This document shows positions 12,601-34,171 of a stretch of 64,000 nucleotides of DNA, one piece after another. The notes beneath the pieces are model-generated. The model was given only the letters and a program-made list of their open reading frames with translations, was not told the DNA's origin and did no database searches. Position 1 is the first letter of the stretch. Every line of letters starts with the position of its first letter. Position numbers and translations under genes: made by a program. This DNA comes from Pagrus major (Eukaryota; Chordata; Actinopteri; Spariformes; Sparidae): NCBI RefSeq assembly GCF_040436345.1, contig NC_133227.1:28209671-28273670 (forward strand), read 5' to 3'.

Positions 12601-12829
12601 TCACCTGAACCGTTCCCAGGTGCTAGTTTTTCTACGAGGTTGTCTGAGAACAAGGACACGTAAACCTACATTTGCTGTAAATAGGTTGTTATGACTAAAC
12701 GCAAATACTACAGAGTACATCTGAAACTATGTCAATGCAAACCAAAAAACAGATAAGTATATGGCACGTTTTTAAACATGTATTTTCATGAGGGGGAAAA
12801 CAGAGAAAGTAGAGGAAAAACTTAGGCAT
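9601..12829. other. Intergenic, no supported gene
   Basis: At 9640-9800 a segment reading GGGGCACTATGTAGTTTTGG resembles a dispersed fish repeat. At 12187-12588 a GC-richer stretch has a 133-codon minus-strand open frame with no family resemblance and no splice context. A GC-rich patch at 11810-11890 contains a CRE-like TGACGTCA. None of this is enough for a gene call. Confidence 0.45.
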
Positions 12830-13031
12830 AGCAGTGCTTTGAGCTAAATGCTAATGCCAGAATGCTAACAATCTCTCAGTGACAATGCTTTCATGCTGGT
12901 TTTTAGTCGTGTTCACCATATCTTTGTTTAGCGTGTTAGCATGCTAACTATCACCAAGTACAGCTGAGGCTGATCAGGATGACATTAGTTTTGCAGGAAC
13001 ATTTGATCATAGTCTTTTATAAGATTTTACC

Positions 13032-13068
<37 letters not shown>

Positions 13069-13110
13069 AGTTATTCATCACCTGGGTACCATGAACTGTC
13101 ATGTACCAAA
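12830..13110 (+). repeat. Dispersed percomorph repeat with (GAT)n
   Basis: The phrases TGCTTTGAGCTAAATGCTAA, GTGTTAGCATGCTAACTATC, AAGTACAGCTGAGGCTGAT and GACATTAGTTTTGCAGG appear in the order typical of a very abundant percomorph interspersed repeat. A (GAT)n microsatellite at 13032-13067 sits where that repeat normally reads ACCTGATGATGG, so it probably grew from the element itself. I recognise the family by sequence but not its formal name. Confidence 0.6.
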
Positions 13111-14674
13111 CATATTTCACTGGATAACTTGTGATAAGCTGCTGGTGGTAGATAAACAAAATATGACAGAATCACCAAGGTCATGAGGTTTAGTCCGCTG
13201 TGGACCTCAAATGTTGGCAGAATTTCTATTCTGTACAGTGAGTTGTACCCTGTGAGCATTTTCCGGGAAAAGACATTCAAAGCTGGTTCAAAAGTTTTCA
13301 TTGACTATTTAAAAGAAGTTGATTAAACACAATATTTCACCAGGATGGGTAAAAAAGAGGTTAGGGTTAGAAATTCTGATATTTTGGCTCTAAATTGACG
13401 ATATGCTATTTTTTTTGCACTTATCGAGGATTATAAATGTCTTTAGAGATCTAACTACCAACCCTCTTATTGGTGGACGGTTGCTCTACCTTATGAGACC
13501 CAACCACTACATGTACTTCTCAGGTGTGAAGCCTTGGATTTATTTCTTCAGCTGCTGCACCTCGCTCCACAAGTCTCGGTCCTGAGTGGCCAGAGCTGCA
13601 TCATCTAAGTGCTTTGTATGCGCTTTAAAGGACTGAGGACAATGTCTTATTTTACATTAATGTGTCAATCTTCCTCCTTTACGATGTCCTGAAAGCTTCT
13701 TGGTGGCGGCTAACAGCATATATAATCCCATATTAACTCACTCACTTGTTTTCACTCACCATTTCCCTATATGTGGGATGGTGGGGTTGAAAATTGTACC
13801 GACTCCACCCACCACAGAGTGCAAGATACATGGCTTACAACATGTGGACGCTCCTGTCGACATAGTTTTGTGTACTTTTTGGTCTGAGGCTGTTTTTCAG
13901 TTCACTTATTTTAGTTTGGCCTTTTAGTTTCAGCAAAGCCAAAATCTTAATGCGGTACAGTGTACAGTGATATTAAGTGCTCTTCCAACTTTGTGTCAAC
14001 AGTTTGTGTTTGTGCATGGGGACATTAATGTTGAGATGGGGCCAAAGTCCCGACCTCGACCTCATTCAAACACTTTCGGGATGAACTTGAACACCGAACG
14101 CCTGCCAGGAAAAATCTCCTCTAACCAGCTTTAAAAAGTAAAAGCAATTACGGTTGTCTTTGCAGAGAGCGAAAAAAAAGTTTGGAGTGTCCTTCAGTGT
14201 AAAGTTCATCTCAAAGCTAAGAGGACAACACCGTGTTTGGTATCATGCCAGAGGATCACCAAAGTACAACAAACACACACACATTCGGAGCAGCAGAGCT
14301 AATCACGGTCGCAGCATCTGCACCGCGTCCTCTCGTCTAATGAACAGATATGACGAGCGCTTCACTCATCTTGTCATCTGATTCATCGTCTACTGTCCTT
14401 GGCTCTTTTTTTTCTTCCCTGCCTTGTTCCTTCAGGCTGAATGGGAATAAAAATGCAATTAGAGACACTTTTCTACTGACCCGATTTTATGAGCGATTTA
14501 AATTCAAGAGGCCCAAATTTACTGCACACGCCGGCTTCATTCATTTATGTAAGTGTGCATAATCAGGCAGTCTGTGGAATACCCTGTCGTGCACACACAC
14601 ACATACACAATCACTGAGGTTGGGATAAATGTGTCCTTTAAGCTAATCAATCTCTCATATACAGTATTTATTTC

Positions 14675-14677
<3 letters not shown>
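13111..14677. other. Intergenic, no supported gene
   Basis: Only short open frames without splice context or recognisable domains. The start of this stretch may still belong to the preceding dispersed repeat. Confidence 0.45.

Positions 14678-14731
<54 letters not shown>
14678..14731. repeat. (CA)27 microsatellite
   Basis: Uninterrupted CA dinucleotide tract of 54 bases. The valine/cysteine- and threonine/histidine-repeat frames through it are artefacts. Confidence 0.98.
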
Positions 14732-14732
<1 letters not shown>

Positions 14733-15879
14733 CGTCTGTCCTTTTTAACCTGATCAATGTGTTTAGTTTACCTCGACACCGAGGGCCTGCTGAAAATATC
14801 CTATCTTTAAAATCTTCCTTCCCTCTCTCCTTAAACGTCTGCTTTGGCTCGGCATGATGAATGATCGCTCCGACCAATCAATTCTATTTAGATAAGCTCG
14901 CCTCCAGAGAGGACAGGAGAGGGAAGAAGGATGGATTTCTTGAGTTATTCAACACAGAGGCCCAAGGTTATTGTTATTTGGGCTGCTCTCCAACCTGCTT
15001 TTTTTTCACAGGTAGGGCCGGGCTGGTAGCTGTATTCCAGGAGATTAACCTTTGGGAGAGTACTGTGAGTACAAAGCAGCAGTGTGCAGGATGAGCCTAA
15101 TGAAGCCTGAGTGCATCATTTGCTCACAAAGGTGGAAAATGTGAGAACGTGTTGGTTGTGAGTTACTGCAGATAAATTACAGCCAAAGCTTAGAAGTGTT
15201 CACTTTTTCAGTGAAAATGACCGCAGAGGAGAAATTTGTCTTGAACACAGAACTACATTCTGTTGCTTCACATAAAAAATAAACATCACAAAACATTTGA
15301 AGCATTTTGCCTCACAGGAGAACATTTTAAACACGAGAGAGACATTTGACTTTACATTTGACATTGACAACACGACGGCTTGAAAAGAAACTATGAATTA
15401 AAGTGCAGAAGTGCTGAAGAACTGAAGTGTTGCACATTGCTCTACTGCACAATTGCAAGTTTTACCACCAGAGTTCAGCGGCGTGATGGAGGCTGGAACA
15501 AACAGCAGCTCCGAGCAGTTTTGATTTGCAACTTTGGCGCTTGGAGTCTTCTTGCTGATGCCAGATGTTTGTATTCAGAGAGGAGGTGATGTTGAGAGTC
15601 AGGTGCTGACGAGAAAGTGTTTGGTTTTGATGTTATCTTTTCCAAAAACTTTTTAAATATCAGCCTCGTCTCTAAGTGTGTACGTGCATCTACATTGCTT
15701 CCTCTCTACAGATATCTGTTTTAAAATGTATGTAAAATGATTTCCTTTATGTTTCTCTCTCTCTGAACTGAGTGAAGGACTTCAGACCGACTGTGTTGTG
15801 TTTAAAGTACTATTTAAATGAAGCAACCTGGTCGCCTGATGGTTACAGTTACATGGTTACAACTGGTACCAGCTTCAAC
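14732..15879. other. Intergenic, nothing recognised
   Basis: No exon, RNA gene or named repeat could be seen. Open frames stay under 80 codons. Confidence 0.45.
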
Positions 15880-16110
15880 ACATCCTCATACCTAAACCAC
15901 TGAACAGGTTGATTTCCAGTGACTCCAAAACGACATACATCAACGTTCCCGAAATGACATTGCCGTTGCAGCGTACCAGCGACAGTTGTAGTGGACTTCT
16001 GTCGTATGGTTGCAGTTTGGTCAGGTTTAGGACACGATCATGGTTTGGCTGTAAAAACTACACTATGTACAGTATGTGACGCACGTTAACAACATTAATA
16101 AGATACTTTG
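15880..16110 (+). mobile_element. Relic of a dispersed fish repeat
   Basis: The block GGTCAGGTTTAGGACACGAT, then CATGGTTTGGCTGTAAAAAC, matches the layout of a common fish element that reads GGTTAGGTTTAGG, then AAGATCATGGTTTGG. Only this part is clear. Ends and target duplications could not be found. Confidence 0.45.
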
Positions 16111-16689
16111 TCCCCCCTTTATACCACCTGACTTCCTCCTTTGCTGCTGTAATAATTACTGCGGCTGATAAAGGTCTACGCCTAACAATAAAGGAAATAT
16201 GGGTCGTAACAAGCTGCTTGCACAGTGGTCGTATATGGCCGTTTTTCTGATGAGGACCGGCTGGCCCGTTTGGTTATACCCTTCACTCCCTCCCATTTTC
16301 CTGCCTGGTAGAAATATTACTGTGTATATTATGACTACTACAGTGCCCACAAATTCTACTAAAGTTACTGGTAAGTGACAGACAGAAGTACAACTGCAGA
16401 TTTTCAAACTGTATTCCCTTCTTCATCCAAGACAGACAGAAATCTGGGACTTGAAGCAGCACTTCCCCCCTGAGAGGTGCTCATTCATCTCCCCGTGTTC
16501 CTTTAACAACGATATCAAGTGTTCATCGACGGCTGTTAATGTGCAAAATGACCCTTCAGGAGTGTTTCGGTTTGGGGAATCCACCAGTTTTGTCTCAGAC
16601 GTACAGAAGTGATGTTTGACCCAACAGCTCCACCCTGTGGCTCAACAGCGGTGTTACCTGAAGGAGCAGAAATCACCACCAGACAAACG

Positions 16690-18903
16690 TGCAAGGTTTT
16701 GATTGTGTTTATTGTCAGTTACAGGATTTTCTTTTTCCCCAGCTGTGGTCCCTGAGAACAATCTCTTTAGGATCACCCGTAAATATATAAACGCAAAACC
16801 ATTTCACTCAGCAACAGCAGTTATACAATAGAGAGATTCAAGTGCATAATGGCATTACAGTTACTCAAAAAATCCTCTTTGTTCACCTGTAGTTCACAGT
16901 TTACTCACATTACATGATACAAATGTCTAACGTAACCCTCTGAGACAAAGTGAAGAAGCTGTTTGACAGGACAAAACATGTTTTGTTTTTAGGTCATAAG
17001 AACTCTTCAAACAAACTTTTCATACTTTATTTTTATTGGAATATAACAAACATGTCTATATTTTAAGGCTTGTAGAGAAACTATTCAACTTTATTCCCAC
17101 GATATGAAAAGGAGCGTATTCACATTAACGCGTACGTAAACCTCGACAAAAAAACAGTAAATGTTTATCTTTCACGCTTCATCAATCTAATTATTCATCG
17201 TGTCTTTAAATATAACTCACAAATGTCACAATAAATACAGAGGCTGCATCACTTTTAGAATAAAAATAAAAAATAACCACTAAATGATGGATATATCTGA
17301 ATATTTATGAGCACAATTTTCAGACATTTTCCTTCCCGGCAGAAATATTTTGGAGCTCTAATACTAAAATAATCACATTCATATTTCAGTTCCTTTGCTG
17401 CCTCTGAAAGGTAAAAATAGCTGGAAGCTTCGTGTTTACTGTTGCTAAGAAATACATGTAATCAACTGCTGTCCTGACTAACAAACACTCACGTAAAGAG
17501 ACATGGAGAAGGCAATCAAGTCTGTGAAAAGACATGTTTTTTTCAGGCATCATTTCAGGAGTCTTCCTTGACAGGAAGCAGTGACATGAAAACAATCGAC
17601 ACGACGCGATAAGGATATTTCACTGCAGCGTTTTTTTGTTCTATAGAAGCTGACTGACTGTCAAAGTGAACAAAAGTGACCGGCAGCATTTTTCATCTTC
17701 TGAAGGAGGAAAACAAGCTCTTATACCTGCTGCTGCACCAAGCTGTGTGCAGACAAACCCAAAGAATGAAAACTGAAGGTTAACCACCGCACAGACGTGA
17801 AAAACACAAAAAAATGGAAATAAATTATGAGCTCAGTTGATGCAGTTCGGTTCTGGTCAAACTTATTAGCACCATTAGTCGATCATCATTGGACTGAGTG
17901 ATTGATGACAGATAAACGATTAAAAAATTAACATTACACGTCTGCAATGTGGCGTCGCAGAGACGAATATCACGTCATATACATGTGATCACGAATATAA
18001 CTGCAAAATCACAGCTTCAAATTCAGTTTAGTGGAGTCTCCCTCCTTAACTACTAGAGCTGTAACGGTTAATTAATCGAGTAGTTGACAAATTGCAAACT
18101 ATTTTGATAATCGATTAATCGACTTGAGTATTTTTTTATGAGAAAAAAGTCAAAGCTCTCTGATTCCAGCTTCTTAATGTAAATATGTTCTGCTTTCTTT
18201 CCTCCTTTTTGACAGTAAACTGAATATCTTGTAGTGTAACCAGTTTCTGATATTTCATCGACCAAACAACTAATCAGTTAATAAAGAAAATAATCAGCAG
18301 ATTAACTGACTGACTGACTGAATCTAAACAATTGTTAGTTGCATCCCTAAAACCCACCGAAAAGAATCCTAAAGGTTTGGGCGGGTTTGTACTGAATACA
18401 ACTTTCTATGGTTGTCAAGATACTGTGTTTGATTTGATGCCAGTTTTATAATATAAGTGAGACTTTTGTAACTTTGACGAAAGGCCAGTGTGGATATATT
18501 TTCGTGCAGGAAGGAGTAAGAATATGACTTGGCATGAATGCAGTATTTTGATGGCAGCAGATGTTAATGTCCAGGATGTCTCAAGAATCTAACTTGTTCA
18601 TGGCAAGACAGAATAACTTTACTGTTCTCTGTTTTACCTCTTTAATCAAAAAGAATGACATAGTATTCTGGAAGTTAGGACTTTGTCACTCTAAAATAAA
18701 GATGTTTTATGGTTTCAACATGTTTCAGTTTGTTTTCTTCCTCCAAAGTACAAAGATTTGGAGCCAGGATCAATAATCTGATCCATTGGTAAAAATCTAA
18801 ATGATATTTTTTAAAGATTTCTGATCTCTCCCAGTCGTGTGCATTTAGACACCTAACACTTCAGAAAATGTGTTTCTTGTGATGGGATTCAGACTGAGAC
18901 GGG
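16690..18903 (-). other. mfap3: Probable mfap3 3' UTR
   Basis: The stretch directly follows the mfap3 stop codon and contains no other gene. Read on the minus strand, AATAAA polyadenylation signals occur at 16708-16713 and in a cluster near 17025-17035. MFAP3 transcripts in mammals have long 3' UTRs, so I infer that the last exon extends to one of these sites. A hAT-like repeat lies within it. Transcript evidence would fix the true end. Confidence 0.45.
18057..18350. mobile_element. hAT-like non-autonomous DNA element
   Basis: The copy starts with AGAGCTGTAACGGTTAATTA and ends with ACAATTGTTAGTTGCATCCC. It contains repeated ATCGATTAATC-type sequence, ATTCCAGCTTCTTAATGTAA and TGACAGTAAACTGAATATCTT. 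This is the layout of a very abundant percomorph non-autonomous element whose ends read roughly AGGGCTGCAACTAACGATTA. The superfamily is inferred from memory. It sits in the inferred mfap3 3' UTR. A terminal fragment of the same family is at 20865-20893. Confidence 0.75.
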
Positions 18904-21422
<2,519 letters not shown>

Positions 21423-22520
21423 TCAGACGAGACAAACCTGCAGAACAGGAACAGTCAACGGTCATGGCTCATGCAGCAACACCTCACTTCATTATTCGGT
21501 CCTGCCTACATATGATAAATCCTACCACTCACATCAATTACTTTTTAATTAAATGTAGAAATGAGTTGTAGCTGTGAAATTTAATGCCTTTCTTTGGAAG
21601 TCGAAGGCCAAAACTTTAAACAGTATTTTTGTCTTTTTTCTTCACACTTTTTTGCTTTTCTTTTCATGCATCACATATTTTTAACTACAATAATACATAT
21701 TGTATTTGTTACATGGACTCCAACGGCTGTGTTTTGGCTTTTGTCTTAATTTGACTCTCTTGCTGCTGTTTTTTAGCTGAAATAGTCACTTTGACTGACT
21801 CCTTTGACTTTGCAGCGCTTCATAAAAACAGCGGTCGGTGCTGTAGTGCTTTAAAATAAACAGTGAAGTAATGAAGGTAATTGTTAATGAGTTATGACAT
21901 AATATCCAAAGAGCACAGCTGGAGAGGAAGCCTGCAGACACATTTTCAAAATGTTTAATTCCAGTGCACTAAATCTGTAAAAAGAATAAAAAGTAAAATT
22001 ATGTGTTCCTTATATTTATTCACAAACTGTAAATCTTAGATTTACTTTAGGAGAGAAAACACCATTATAAATAAGGAATGCATGGAGCCTGTGCAGTCTT
22101 GTAAGATGGTATTTCTTTTTATCTGACAAGCAACTTATTATCTTGGATCAGTGAACTTTGCCTCACTTCTGTCCTCATTAATGTCATATCTTTAGATATG
22201 ACATATCTTTAGATATTACATGCATCAAATATCTATAATTACGTTTAAATACCAGTCATAGTCTTATTATCTGTAATATATTTTTACTCTAACACACCTG
22301 TGATGTTCCTGTTAGACAACCTACCATAAAATCACCTTTATTCTTATATTATTACTACAACCATCCCATAATAGATGCCTATGAATTAATTATTTGGATA
22401 TTTGATTGTGGGCTGATGCTAGTCGGCCACCAGAGGAGGAAAGAAGCCCGCACATGAAACCCAAACACATGAGACCAACACCTGAAACAGCCTGTGAGTC
22501 ACATGATGAGAGATTCTCAC

Positions 22521-22730
22521 CTGCTGCTCTGACAGCGACCAACACATCAGACCCTCCACCGACACAAGCATCAGTTAAGTTCAGTAACTTGCTGTAATTT
22601 AAAAGATATTTATTTTACCTTCAGTCAGCTGCTCAGCTTTAATCCTCAGGTGTTAAGCGAAACACACACGATCCGTCCAGTCCGTTCACTTCCTGCTTCA
22701 GGTAAGAGAGTGGGCGTGGCTTGTTTTCAA
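22521..22730 (-). promoter_or_regulatory. mfap3: Putative mfap3 5' UTR exon and promoter
   Basis: On the minus strand a strong donor, GAGCAGCAG followed by GTGAGAATC, ends a putative exon at 22521. It could splice to the acceptor at 21438 that precedes the start codon. A GC-box-like GGGCGTGGC lies at about 22711. I infer a first non-coding exon and a promoter here. The 5' end is not visible. 21440-22520 would then be intron and holds only AT-rich sequence with a small inverted repeat at 22181-22204. Confidence 0.4.
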
Positions 22731-23229
22731 CTCTGTCACCCAGGTAGGAGCCTTCAGAGTATGGCCTGCAGGGAAATAGCTGTGGTTTTGAACATAGCTT
22801 CTGTGTTACTTAATTATTTATCATTTATCTTTCAGTATTTTCATTTATTTATCTGCCTCCAGTTGAACGCGTTGGACATATTAAATATTCCAACACATTT
22901 TCAGACTATTTGTTTCTTTCATTTCATTACTTTTACACAGAACACAAGGCAGAAGAAACAATATGAACCACAAGGTAGAGTCTTATCTTTATTTTTTACA
23001 AACTGTGAAATCAAATTGTATTTTTTATCTTGCTAATTAATTTTTTTTTTTACAATGTTGACTTTAATTGTGTGTGTTGACCTACTTATTGATAATTCCT
23101 AAAATAAATACATGGATTGATAACTTATGTGACTTATTTTTCGAGCTGACGTGGAAGACAAATGACAAATACATTTAGATATTTTAAACTGTTTTATTCT
23201 TGACGACCAAAGTTATTAACAGGTGTTTT

Positions 23230-23859
23230 TTTTGTTGTTGCCGGAAGTCCAAAATATTTTTATTTTGACGGTTTCGGAAGTCATGCTTTTATTTTATAAA
23301 CGTAACTTGACACGTTTAATCTTTGCGTCAAGCAACAAAACGAGCGATAAAGAAAGACCGGTAGTATGAAAGACGTCACTTCAAAGTAAAATCGTAACAT
23401 CGATCACCTAAGGAAAAAAAATATGTATCCATTAATATATCGACAAATCTCTTCCAGAAGTGTCTGTTTAAAACTAAATCCAGGTAGGAGCTCTAATATT
23501 TGTGGCGATAAAGATCCCCACTTCCTTTATTTTCGCAGTTAAAACGCCAACGTTCTTGGCATAGTTTTATTGTGAAGATTCTTACCGGAACTTGAATTCC
23601 TCCGTGCCGCTAACTGTTAGAGCTGGTCAGTGAAAACAAACTGTGACGTGGCTAATCCATGGTGGACAATAAGAGCGAGAAAACCTCTGTCATTAAAGTG
23701 TTTAGTGGAAAACTAAAAGGCGTCTGACGTGTAAAAATACAAGTGCAAACCGAAATAAAGAAGATAAAGTTTCCCGTTGTCGATTTTGTGAAAGGAAACC
23801 GGTGGAAACTCTGGTGACGTTAACTGCTAGTTAGCATCAAGACTTTGACAGGAGAGAAG
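23230..23859 (+). promoter_or_regulatory. fam114a2: fam114a2 promoter and 5' UTR exon (inferred)
   Basis: A donor GAGAAG|GTGAGTGTG at 23860 closes a likely non-coding first exon. Upstream are ETS-like CCGGAAG and CGGAAG sites near 23241 and 23275 and CCGGAA near 23585, as is common in TATA-less housekeeping promoters. The putative mfap3 first exon lies less than 1 kb away on the other strand, so the two genes are head to head. The transcription start itself cannot be read from sequence. Confidence 0.5.
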
Positions 23860-24691
23860 GTGAGTGTGTAGCACCAGGATTACAGTGTATCTTGTCTCTT
23901 TACGTCAATTAATGTGTCGACAATCATTAAAACAGATAACATTCATAAAAGAAGAGATGAAAAGAAAGCTAACGTTCCTCCTAGCTATAATGTCAGCTGT
24001 GTGAACGAGTCATTAGCTTAGCAAAAGTACTAACGTTAGCATGAGTAAAGCATGAATACCAATGCTAGTAATGCTTTTACTACAATAGCACTAGTTGCTA
24101 ATGGACTATATGACTGAAGGTAATGTTTATGTAATATATTTCTTTATATAATTACCTGTTGTTGATGTGTAGTCAGGTGTTTGTTTAGGAAATTGTACGT
24201 TCATGCACAGAGATTCAGTATGTGGATGTGCAGTATAGTATACTGTGAACAATGTACAGTACAGTGCACCATATACTATGAAGTTTGGGTTTCAGACTAC
24301 TAAGGCTGGACTTTAAACTACCATTATCTCCAGCTGTTCAGATAACCAGCAGCTTAATAGTTATCTGCTGTTTCCTGGGTGTTGGTAAAATGCATTCTGG
24401 GAAATGTGGTAGGATACAGCTGGTTGAAGGACAACTGGTCTCACCAAAACTGGATTTTCTCTTACACATCCCAACTGGACATGTGTTCACTAACCTCTGT
24501 CACCTCTAAACCTTCAGTCCTGTCAGTTTTCTTTAGTACAAACCAATATTCCCAGCTCGGTCTGTACACATTCAGTGCTGCCAATATCAACACACCGCAC
24601 TTTATTCAGGAGTTAGACTGGATACTTATTTGTCTAATACTTATATCCTGTGTTGTATTTTCACTTTGAAGGTATGTGCTAAGACATTAAG

Positions 24692-30251
<5,560 letters not shown>

Positions 30252-31875
30252 ACCAGCTGATGTCACCTCCATCGCTGTCATGACGCTGGGACGCTGTCAC
30301 AGCGGAGAACGGACACATCTTTGAAACTTTTTTTTTTTTTAAACGGGCTGCGTCGGCTCTTCCTCTGTCTGGTTTTCGGCTCAGGAGAAAATCAATTTCA
30401 CACCTGGGAGGAGAAGTGTGTCTTTGTCAAACAGTGTTAACTTTTTTGGTATTGCTGGTTTAATTGTGAAGCCCAGTAGATGGACTCATTGAAGTACAGT
30501 GTTAAGAAGCTCTGGATCCACCAGGTGTTAAGGGGAACAAATGCATCTGTGTAAAACATGGAGCGACTTGTTCTCCTTCCTTTTATTCTAACACATACTT
30601 GTTTTCTGACAGCAGCACTTTTGACCTAAAATTCTCAATTCTGCCTCGAAGAACACTGACAGAAAACACATACAGGAACAAAAGGTATATCTCTTAATAT
30701 CAAAATGTATTGATAATGTATTTTTCTCTTTACTACAACTACAGAGAATATTTGGGAATCATGTTTCTATGCACGTCTCTCTAAAACACTGCCGTGCAAC
30801 ATGTTGCTGGTCCAGGAGCAGTTAGAAGCTCAGTGTCTTTGCTCAAGGACACTGACAAGCATTGAACAAGCACACAGTGTTGGGACGTGTCACTTTTGTC
30901 AGTCGGCACCAGGCCGGCCACCGTTTGTCTGACAAACAGGGTTTCAGCTGACGTATAAAGCCTTGAATTACATCTTCAAATCTCTAAACGCACAGATGTT
31001 CTTTTAGTTTTTGCCAACCATGGTATCATCCTCAAATCATGAGCAGACCGGCTGTAATTAGTCTACACTAGTGTAGATTTAATGACAGCTGTTTGTAGAC
31101 GGAAAGGGTTTATTACTGTACATGCAATTCAACTTAGGTGCTTTCTTTGCTTTTGGCTCTCTGCAGTGAGAGGTTCAGCTCAGCTTATTCAGAAAAACAC
31201 TATTACAGCCATGAATGTTATCTGAATGTTCAGACGTTTTTCTTTCAGAGTCTTGAAAGACTTGCAACTGCACTTCACCGCTTGAGACAATATTGTTCAT
31301 AAAGACTTGGATCTTAACTTGGATTAGCTCCCAAAAAGAGTTAGAAGCAGCTCTGGTGTTCTCTTAAATCAGACCAACCCAATCAGCTCAGATCTGTACT
31401 GAGACATCTTTAACTTTCAGATGAGCGAATTAATCGACAAAGTACTTTTTTGTAAAAACCTTTCACACCACATTCTTAGTCTCCAAACTTACTCACCCCT
31501 TCATAGCTACTCCTTCATTACCCTCTATCTGAAAAGTGTTGGTCTCTCCCTCTCTTGTAAATTCCCAATGTCCGGTTGGAGAAACATATAAATTCATAAA
31601 TTGTACATTTCAGTCATTTTAAGCCCATCTTTGTCCTTATTGCCCTCTCAATTCATTATTCATGAGACTTCAGAATAACTTCAGGTGTTTATTAATCAAC
31701 AGAGAAGCTTCTATCTGCCATGGAGATTGTGATTGTCTTCTTTATGATATTGAACTGCTAACAGCTGTGTGTTGTGGGCATGTGAAGTGATATCCTTTCA
31801 AGCAATATACTGTTCTGTATTTCAGGTATTTGAGATGGGTTTTCAAATAAATGTGCTTTCATAAAAGGTTCAATC
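30252..31875 (+). other. fam114a2: fam114a2 3' UTR with poly(A) signal
   Basis: The region after the stop codon has no other gene and ends with AATAAA at 31846-31851, a plausible polyadenylation signal about 1.6 kb downstream. The length is inferred and earlier sites may be used. 31876-32760 is intergenic, AT-rich, with no supported gene. Confidence 0.55.
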
Positions 31876-32759
31876 TGTGATTTGTGTGTGTGTGAGTGGA
31901 AACGACAGATTTAATCGAATACTTTTTAGCTGGATACTTGAAGAGTGGAGGATGTTCCAGCTGCAGACTGCTGGAATGAAACATTCAACAATCACAAATG
32001 GGTGTAATGGTCACGTGTCCACATACTGTCGGTGTTTATTATTACTATTTATGATGCTATTGACAAAATTACATTTATGTATTCATGTTGTTTTGTTTGT
32101 TTCTCAATCCACAGACTCAGTTGGCATCTTGACTATTTATTTTGTAGAAAACAGTTTAAATGATAGAAGTAAATCAGATCATTGAAGTAAAACTTGTGAT
32201 ACAACAATGTACAAATACTCCATTACAATTAAGAACGTTACATTCAAACCTTTACCAAAGTAAAGGTATGTAAGTGATCCCTAAACATTAAAAGTTAATG
32301 TGTTTATTGTGGAGAAAATGATCCATGAGAGCATTATATTGTTGTATGACTATTATTATTATTATATTTTTTAAGTATAAGTAACTATAGTTTTCAAATA
32401 AGTGTAGTACAATAAAAAGCACAATATTTGCCTCTAAAATGTAGTGGAGTAAGTGTAAGTATGTAGTGTACCTCAATTTCAGTTATTTTATTTCTTATAC
32501 TTTCACCACTGAATAGTTCCAATACATATTTAGTTTAAAAGTTTATTTTGAATTTCTGTTAAGGAGTAATTAAAAAAATAATAATTCAAATGCCATTTTT
32601 CAATGTGTTAAGCAGTTAAAATAACTTTTGTTTCACTTCAGTTGGAAGCAGAATAAATATGATGAAATGTATAAATTAAAAAAATAATAACAAAAGGAGC
32701 AGAAATGAGAAGAAAATGAAAAACAAAGGGAAATGATTTGTATTAAGGCTTATTTCACG

Positions 32760-32918
32760 TTGTTACGTTCCCAAAGCAGTAGGTGGCGCTGTGCACATTT
32801 ACCGTCGACTCGCTAATATACGCGAAGAAGAAGAAAAAGCAGAAGGAAAAAACGAAGAAGAAGAAGACAAGAGGCGCTAACAGCTAGCTTGGCAGGGTAC
32901 GTCGAGGAAATTCTGAGG
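32760..32918 (+). promoter_or_regulatory. cnot8: cnot8 promoter and 5' UTR exon
   Basis: A GAAGAAGAAG-rich purine tract (about 32825-32873) is followed by GCTAACAGCTAGC-type sequence and a donor, TTCTGAG|GTAAAG, at 32919. A CTCF-like motif GCAGTAGGTGGCGCT lies at 32776-32790. I infer the non-coding first exon ends at 32918 and splices to the acceptor at 34078. The exact start is not visible. The intron 32919-34078 holds nothing else recognised. Confidence 0.55.
32776..32790 (+). promoter_or_regulatory. CTCF-like motif upstream of cnot8
   Basis: GCAGTAGGTGGCGCT matches the core CTCF consensus CCASYAGRKGGCRSY at 14 of 15 positions by eye. It sits between fam114a2 and the cnot8 first exon. Binding is not shown by sequence alone. 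Confidence 0.45.
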
Positions 32919-34171
32919 TAAAGCTAGTTTTTCTTTCTTTTATACTCTCCACAGTTTACACGCTGTCACGTCTGTATTGTGTGAAGCTGTTGTGACATCC
33001 CGAGAAGTGCAAAAGGAGACTCGTTTCATTTAATCTTTCTCCGGTAATGTTAGCTTTCTCGGTAACGCGAGGATTAGCTTGTAAACGTTAGCCGTTCATG
33101 CTAAACACTCAGCGAGTGCGTTCCCTCGCTACAACGTCGTCAGTTAGCTTTACTTTTAACAGTATTTTAAACTTTGCAGCCGCTTGAACGTCCAAAGATT
33201 TTGAAAACTGTAAACTATTTCCAACGACTTCCAATTAAACGGGATTATTCGTCATTTGTGGCGCTTCACTTTAGTTTTCTGTTGGGTTAGTTAGCCTGAT
33301 ATCATAAACAACCAACAGCTAGCTTGATGTCATGGTAACACAGGCACTTCATTTAAAAGGAAATCACCTTTCATACCTATTTCCAAGACTTGTACTCAAA
33401 ACTCAGTGTCCTTGATGTCAATAAAGGAGCAAAATGTTACTAGCTTCAGTAAAACATCTCTTGATTATAACTTGAAACATTTCTATGGCAGTGCAAAGAA
33501 GTACAGCTTCAAAAATTACTTTACCTGAGGATTGAATCAACAGTTCATAAAACAGTTTTGACCAAAGGTTTTATCCCCACAGTGTGTTTTTACGGCTTCA
33601 AAATGTTGAAAACATGGCAACATGATTAACGTGGCCTGATGGCACTAACAAAGCTTCATTCTTGCTGCTTTGAAGAAAATTTTGGCTCTCAGCATTTCAC
33701 TTGAAAGAGCTATAAATATTTCACATGTATTTAGAGGGATGTAGGCTGTGAGGCGTTGCCTTCTCAAACTAACAAACAAAAAAGAAAACTTGGAAGACAC
33801 TTGTTGTAATTTTTCACCTGAGATTGGTGAGTAATCAACCAATATATGTATCACATTTTATAATGAAGACGTGTTTCTCGGTTGATTTTCCTCTTTCATA
33901 CTTTACTACATACTCTTTCATATGTGCATACACTTTGTGTATTTTATGCTTTTTATTCAACATTTTCATGTATCAACGTGTGCTTCATGCCTTAATGTGT
34001 ATGTGTGTTATCCTCAGTGGTTTCAGCATCAGTGGTATTAATATTAATCGCCACCCTTCCCTTTTTATTCCCTCGTAGCATTGTCTTTCTTCACCACACG
34101 GCCTCCCCTTCGCCCCCTTGACGAGCGCTGCAGGATTGTTGGGGTTTTAGCTCTCGTCCTGACCTGCCAAC

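Noticed and set aside
22181-22204. ATGTCATATC inverted repeat with TTTA spacer
   Set aside because: Short and AT-rich, with an overlapping direct repeat; expected by chance in such sequence.
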